NCBI GenBank assembly: GCA_035626155.1
Contig: DASPOF010000051.1
Span: 1 to 7,952 of the forward strand
Length of the DNA stretch: 7,952 nt
Origin: DASPOF01 sp035626155
Lineage (GTDB): Bacteria; Desulfobacterota; Binatia; Binatales; Binataceae
Direction: 5' to 3'
The position numbers and the translations under genes were made by a program. How positions within the stretch are numbered: position 1 is the stretch's first letter; every line of letters begins with the position of its first letter. The notes beneath the pieces are model-generated. The model ran no database searches and was not told the DNA's origin. It was given only the letters and a program-made list of their open reading frames with translations. Shown piece after piece: positions 5,552 through 7,952 of the stretch.

Positions 5552-7309
5552 TTACACCGCGCACTCGCGGCAGTCGGGAATGCGCTCGTCGGCGACCAGC
5601 GACACGGCCTGCTTCGAGCGCGAACCGTAGCGGTAGATCGTAACCCCCTTGAGCTTCAGCCGCCGCGCGCCCTCAAAGACCTGTCTTACGTCCTGGCGGG
5701 TGGCCTCCGCAGGCAGATTGACGGTCTTCGACACGCCCGCATCGACGTTGGCCTGAAACGCCGCCTGCATCCGAAGGTGGTCGAGCGGATTTATCTCCAG
5801 GGCTATCCGGAAGCGCCGCTTGAGCGACTCGGGAACTCCCTCGACGTTGCGAATCGAGCCGTGCTCCCGGATCGCGGCGAGCGCGCGCTCGCCGGCTGCG
5901 CCGAGTCCCCTAAGCGCTTCGAGCGCCGCCTGATTCAAGTCGGTGAGCGTGCGTCCATCGAGCGCCCGCCTGACGCTGGCAAGCGCGAAGAATGGCTCGA
6001 TGCCACTGGAGCATCCCGCGAGCAGGCTCAATGTGCCGGTCGGCGCGACGCACGTCGTCGTCGCGTTTCTGAGCGCTTGCACGCCTGTCCCGGGCCACAC
6101 GCTCTGCGAAAATGCCGGGAAGGACCCGCGGCGCTCGCCGAGTTCAATCGACTTGAACCGCGCCTCGCGGGTGAGCGTTTGCGCGATTCGGCCTCCGATC
6201 GCCACCGCTTCCTCCGAGTCGTAAGGAATCGCGAGGCGGGCCAGCAGGTCCGCCAGACCCATCACGCCCAGTCCGATCTTCCGGGTGCGCCGTGTGGCAG
6301 CCTCGATCTCTTTGGCCGGGAACCGCGATGCATCGATCAGGTTGTCGAGGAAAACCACCGCGTCATGAATCGCGTCGCGCAGACGGTCCCACTCCACATC
6401 CGATTCTCCGGCGAAGCGCGCCAGGTTGATCGAGCCCAGCGTGCACGATTCGTAGGGCAGCAGCGGTTGCTCGCCGCACGGGTTGGTCGCCTCGATTCGT
6501 CCGAGCGCCGGCGTGGGATTATGACGATTGATTTCATCGAGAAAGAGCAGTCCCGGGTCACCGCACGCGTAGGCCGCACTCACGATCTCATCGAAAAGCC
6601 TGCGCGGATCGATCGTTTCGACAGTCATGCCCGTGCGCGGATTGCGCAGGGCGAATTTCGAGCCGCTGTCGAGCGCGCCCAGGAATTCGTCAGTGATCCC
6701 GACCGACAGATTGAAGTTCTCGAGCGTGTCGAGGCCGAGCTTCGCCTTGATGAAATCGCGTATGTCCGGATGGTCCACCCGGAGCACCGCCATGTTGGCG
6801 CCGCGCCGCCGCCCGCCGGTGCGAATCACCGTGGTCGCGTGATCGAACAACTGCATGAACGAGAGCGGCCCCGAGCTGACGCCTCCGGTCGATAGAACCC
6901 GGTCGCCGGCCGGCCTGAGCGGACTGAACGAGAAACCGGTTCCGCCGCCGGTCTGCTGGATGCGCGCCGCGAGCGCGAGCGCGCTGAAGATCGAATCGAG
7001 GTCGTCCGCCAGCGGCAGCACGAAGCACGCCGCCAGTTGCCCCGCCCCGATCCCGGCATTCATCAGCGCGGGCGAATTGGGAAGAAACTCAAGCCTGCTC
7101 AGCCTCTCGAAGAATCGCTCTTCCCACCAGCCGCGATCCTCGCCAAAGCTCGACGCGGGCGCCGCGACCGCACTGGCCACCCGGCGCAGCATCGCGATCG
7201 GATCCTCGATCCTGCCGGTGGTCTCGTCGCGCCACAGATAACGCTCACGCAACACCGTCATCGCATTTTCTGAAAAGCCCGGTGCTGGCATCTCGCGCGT
7301 CACGGTCAC
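5552..7309 (-). CDS. nrdJ: Adenosylcobalamin-dependent (class II) ribonucleoside-diphosphate reductase
   Basis: It reduces ribonucleotides to deoxyribonucleotides for DNA synthesis, using coenzyme B12 to create a thiyl radical, so it needs no oxygen and no small subunit. In the 585-residue protein the radical site is 'NPCGEQ' (Asn276, Cys278, Glu280). The substrate-reducing pair is Cys95 ('AACFVLPL') and Cys289 ('SCTLGSINL'). The spacing 278 to 289 equals that of the Thermotoga enzyme (322 to 333). 'GGGTGFSFSPLRP' (121-133) and the phosphate loop 'APTGTLSLLAGCSSGIEP' (422-439) are family hallmarks. The C-terminal pair Cys580/Cys583 ('DCRECAV') is the redox relay to thioredoxin. The protein begins directly with the catalytic-domain N-terminus ('ENAMTVLRERYLWRD'), with no ATP-cone, and ends two residues after the CxxC, so it is a compact form. 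GTG at 7309 is the first start after an in-frame TAA and has AAGGGA five bases before it. No cobalamin riboswitch or NrdR box is seen upstream. The organism must make or import B12. Confidence 0.96.
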   Translation of the reverse strand: MTVTREMPAPGFSENAMTVLRERYLWRDETTGRIEDPIAMLRRVASAVAAPASSFGEDRGWWEERFFERLSRLEFLPNSPALMNAGIGAGQLAACFVLPLADDLDSIFSALALAARIQQTGGGTGFSFSPLRPAGDRVLSTGGVSSGPLSFMQLFDHATTVIRTGGRRRGANMAVLRVDHPDIRDFIKAKLGLDTLENFNLSVGITDEFLGALDSGSKFALRNPRTGMTVETIDPRRLFDEIVSAAYACGDPGLLFLDEINRHNPTPALGRIEATNPCGEQPLLPYESCTLGSINLARFAGESDVEWDRLRDAIHDAVVFLDNLIDASRFPAKEIEAATRRTRKIGLGVMGLADLLARLAIPYDSEEAVAIGGRIAQTLTREARFKSIELGERRGSFPAFSQSVWPGTGVQALRNATTTCVAPTGTLSLLAGCSSGIEPFFALASVRRALDGRTLTDLNQAALEALRGLGAAGERALAAIREHGSIRNVEGVPESLKRRFRIALEINPLDHLRMQAAFQANVDAGVSKTVNLPAEATRQDVRQVFEGARRLKLKGVTIYRYGSRSKQAVSLVADERIPDCRECAV

Positions 7310-7314
7310 GATGG

Positions 7315-7320
7315 TCCCTT
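7315..7320 (-). promoter_or_regulatory. Shine-Dalgarno sequence of nrdJ
   Basis: AAGGGA on the minus strand lies five bases before the GTG start at 7309. It supports that codon over the internal Met codons at residues 7 and 17, and an in-frame TAA just upstream excludes a longer protein. Confidence 0.65.
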
Positions 7321-7490
7321 ATTTGAATTATCCTCAGCGAGCGGCCGCCTTGATAGGAGATTGAGACCGTTCCGCTCCCGGAATCAAGCGGAGAAGCGAA
7401 CGTCGGGAATTCTGCCGTTTCCGGCCCGGATTATGCGTACCAATGCTTCTTTAAGGACGGCGCGCGCCGGAGATCCGCAATCAAGCATCC

Positions 7491-7512
7491 GGCTGCGGCG
7501 ATGAGCGCAGCC
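7491..7512 (+). promoter_or_regulatory. Leader hairpin before the capA-like gene
   Basis: GGCTGCG (7491-7497) and CGCAGCC (7506-7512) form a perfect seven-base-pair stem with an eight-base loop. It ends 14 bases before the ATG at 7527, and an AGG (7517-7519) lies between the two. In the mRNA it would sit next to the ribosome binding site and could affect initiation. There is no T tract, so a terminator is unlikely. Confidence 0.35.
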
Positions 7513-7530
7513 CGCCAGGTTAGCCCATGA
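7501..7530 (+). other. Possible nine-codon upstream reading frame (ATGA overlap)
   Basis: ATG at 7501 opens a nine-residue frame (MSAARQVSP) ending in TGA at 7528-7530, which overlaps the ATG of the capA-like gene. It starts inside the loop of the hairpin at 7491-7512. Such an arrangement could couple translation or act as a leader peptide, but it has no ribosome binding site and may be chance. Confidence 0.2.
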
Positions 7531-7952
7531 AGCTTCTATTTGTGGGAGATGTGATGCTGGGCAGGCTGGTCAACGACCTGCTCGAGCGAGTTCCCGCCGA
7601 TTATCCCTGGGGCGATACGCTCCCCTTGTTCGCGCAGGCGGATTGGCGGGCCTGCAATCTCGAATGTGTCATTTCCGACCGCGGCGAGCCGTGGGGGATA
7701 ACTCCCAAGGCTTTTCATTTTCGATCGGACGCGAAGAATATCGCCACGCTCGAAAGCGCGCGGATAGACGCCGTCTCGCTCGCGAACAATCATACGCTCG
7801 ATTTCGAATACGGCGCGATGTTCGAGATGCTCCGGCTGCTCGATGCGGCCGGGATTCAGCACGCGGGAGCGGGACGCGACCTGGCGCAAGCAGCGCGGCC
7901 GGCGATCTCGCGCGCGGCCGGCGCGGCGATTGGCGCGGCGATCGGCAGGACG
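7527..7952 (+). CDS. CapA/PgsA family poly-gamma-glutamate or capsule synthesis metallophosphatase, N-terminal part
   Basis: The frame is open from ATG 7527 to the window edge, giving 142 residues of a protein whose family is usually over 300. It belongs to the PGA_cap (CapA/YwtB) branch of calcineurin-like metallophosphatases, linked in Bacillus to poly-gamma-glutamate capsule synthesis but widespread in bacteria with other or unknown roles. Ordered motifs are 'FVGDVMLGR' (5-13, metal-binding Asp8), 'NLECVISD' (44-51), 'KAFHFRSD' (61-68), 'DAVSLANNHTLDF' (81-93, with the metal-binding Asn-His pair) and 'GIQHAGAGRDLAQAARPAI' (109-127). There is no signal peptide or membrane anchor at this start, unlike Bacillus CapA, so the visible form appears cytosolic or is exported another way. 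The start is supported by the motif beginning almost at once and by a weak AGG seven bases upstream. A nine-codon frame ends in an ATGA overlap with it. Residues 132-139 contain a tandem GAAI repeat. The family is sure; the physiological role is not. Confidence 0.9.
   Translation, partial: MKLLFVGDVMLGRLVNDLLERVPADYPWGDTLPLFAQADWRACNLECVISDRGEPWGITPKAFHFRSDAKNIATLESARIDAVSLANNHTLDFEYGAMFEMLRLLDAAGIQHAGAGRDLAQAARPAISRAAGAAIGAAIGRT
7920..7943 (+). repeat. In-frame 12-base tandem repeat inside the capA-like gene
   Basis: Two copies of GGCGCGGCGAT(T/C) at 7920-7931 and 7932-7943 differ only in the last base and encode GAAI twice. The segment aligns with the family position where a beta strand usually has bulkier residues, so a small duplication or slippage event is possible. 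Confidence 0.5.

Larger units (their letters stand above)
7310..7526. other. Divergent intergenic region nrdJ / capA-like gene
   Basis: These 217 bases must contain the promoters of both divergent genes. On the nrdJ side GATAAT (7327-7332, minus strand) resembles a -10 element. It sits so close to the ribosome binding site that the leader would be nearly absent, and no -35 matches, so I do not call it. Other structure includes a 12-base GC palindrome CGGCGCGCGCCG (7458-7469), TCCGG-C-CCGGA (7420-7430), and the direct repeat AATCAAGC at 7382-7389 and 7479-7486. No B12 box for a cobalamin riboswitch and no NrdR-like AT-rich dyad were found. Confidence 0.5.

Noticed and set aside
5549..6895. 448-codon open frame on the plus strand opposite nrdJ
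   Set aside because: It is antisense to a protein with complete catalytic motifs. Its translation is Arg-rich and without recognisable domains, as expected from high-GC codon bias on the opposite strand.
7310..7526. Cobalamin riboswitch or NrdR operator upstream of nrdJ
   Set aside because: Looked for because the enzyme needs B12. No B12-box-like sequence and no pair of AT-rich NrdR dyads is visible on the minus strand.
7357..7530. Longer open frame leading into the ATGA overlap before the capA-like gene
   Set aside because: The frame is open from 7357, but its only standard start is ATG 7501. The upstream part has no usable start codon and no recognisable protein character.
7536..7889. 117-codon open frame on the minus strand at the right edge
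   Set aside because: It lies opposite the capA-like gene, whose frame carries ordered PGA_cap motifs, so the minus-strand frame is a shadow.
1..7952. Mobile element, CRISPR array or defence system
   Set aside because: No transposase, integrase, terminal inverted repeats, spaced direct repeats, toxin-antitoxin pair or nuclease/helicase motif was seen, and the genes on the right are housekeeping.

Overview
The window is GC-rich bacterial DNA with dense coding, short spacers and several GTG starts. The gene content does not fix the lineage. A class V (archaeal-type) fructose-bisphosphate aldolase/phosphatase together with a coenzyme-B12-dependent class II ribonucleotide reductase is seen in several deep-branching or soil/sediment bacterial groups. 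I would think of an uncultured Binatota-, Acidobacteriota- or deltaproteobacteria-like genome, with low confidence. No rRNA, tRNA, insertion sequence, phage gene or CRISPR array is visible.

Left block (1-3207, plus strand): four closely packed genes that look like one transcription unit. They are the C-terminal part of a polysaccharide deacetylase cut by the window edge, a polytopic membrane protein of GT-C glycosyltransferase type with a soluble tail, and two small single-pass membrane-anchored proteins that are tandem paralogues of each other. This is the only accessory-looking part of the window. It plausibly belongs to envelope or exported glycan metabolism, but the two small proteins have no function I can name.

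Middle block (3294-5275, minus strand): fbp (bifunctional FBP aldolase/phosphatase, gluconeogenesis) followed after 38 bases by pssA (phosphatidylserine synthase), probably co-transcribed. The left and middle blocks converge on a short gap with two small hairpins. Upstream of fbp is a 276-base gap holding an operator-like inverted repeat and a pair of near-identical 10-base direct repeats.

Right block (5552-7952): nrdJ on the minus strand, with all catalytic cysteines present, is divergent from a CapA/PgsA-type metallophosphatase gene on the plus strand that runs off the right edge. The 217 bases between them must hold both promoters. They contain a hairpin and a nine-codon reading frame whose stop overlaps the capA-like start (ATGA).

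Overall, most of the window is central metabolism (gluconeogenesis, phospholipid synthesis, deoxynucleotide synthesis) flanked by cell-envelope polymer genes. The least explained elements are the paralogous pair at 2184-3207 and the non-coding signals upstream of fbp and the capA-like gene.
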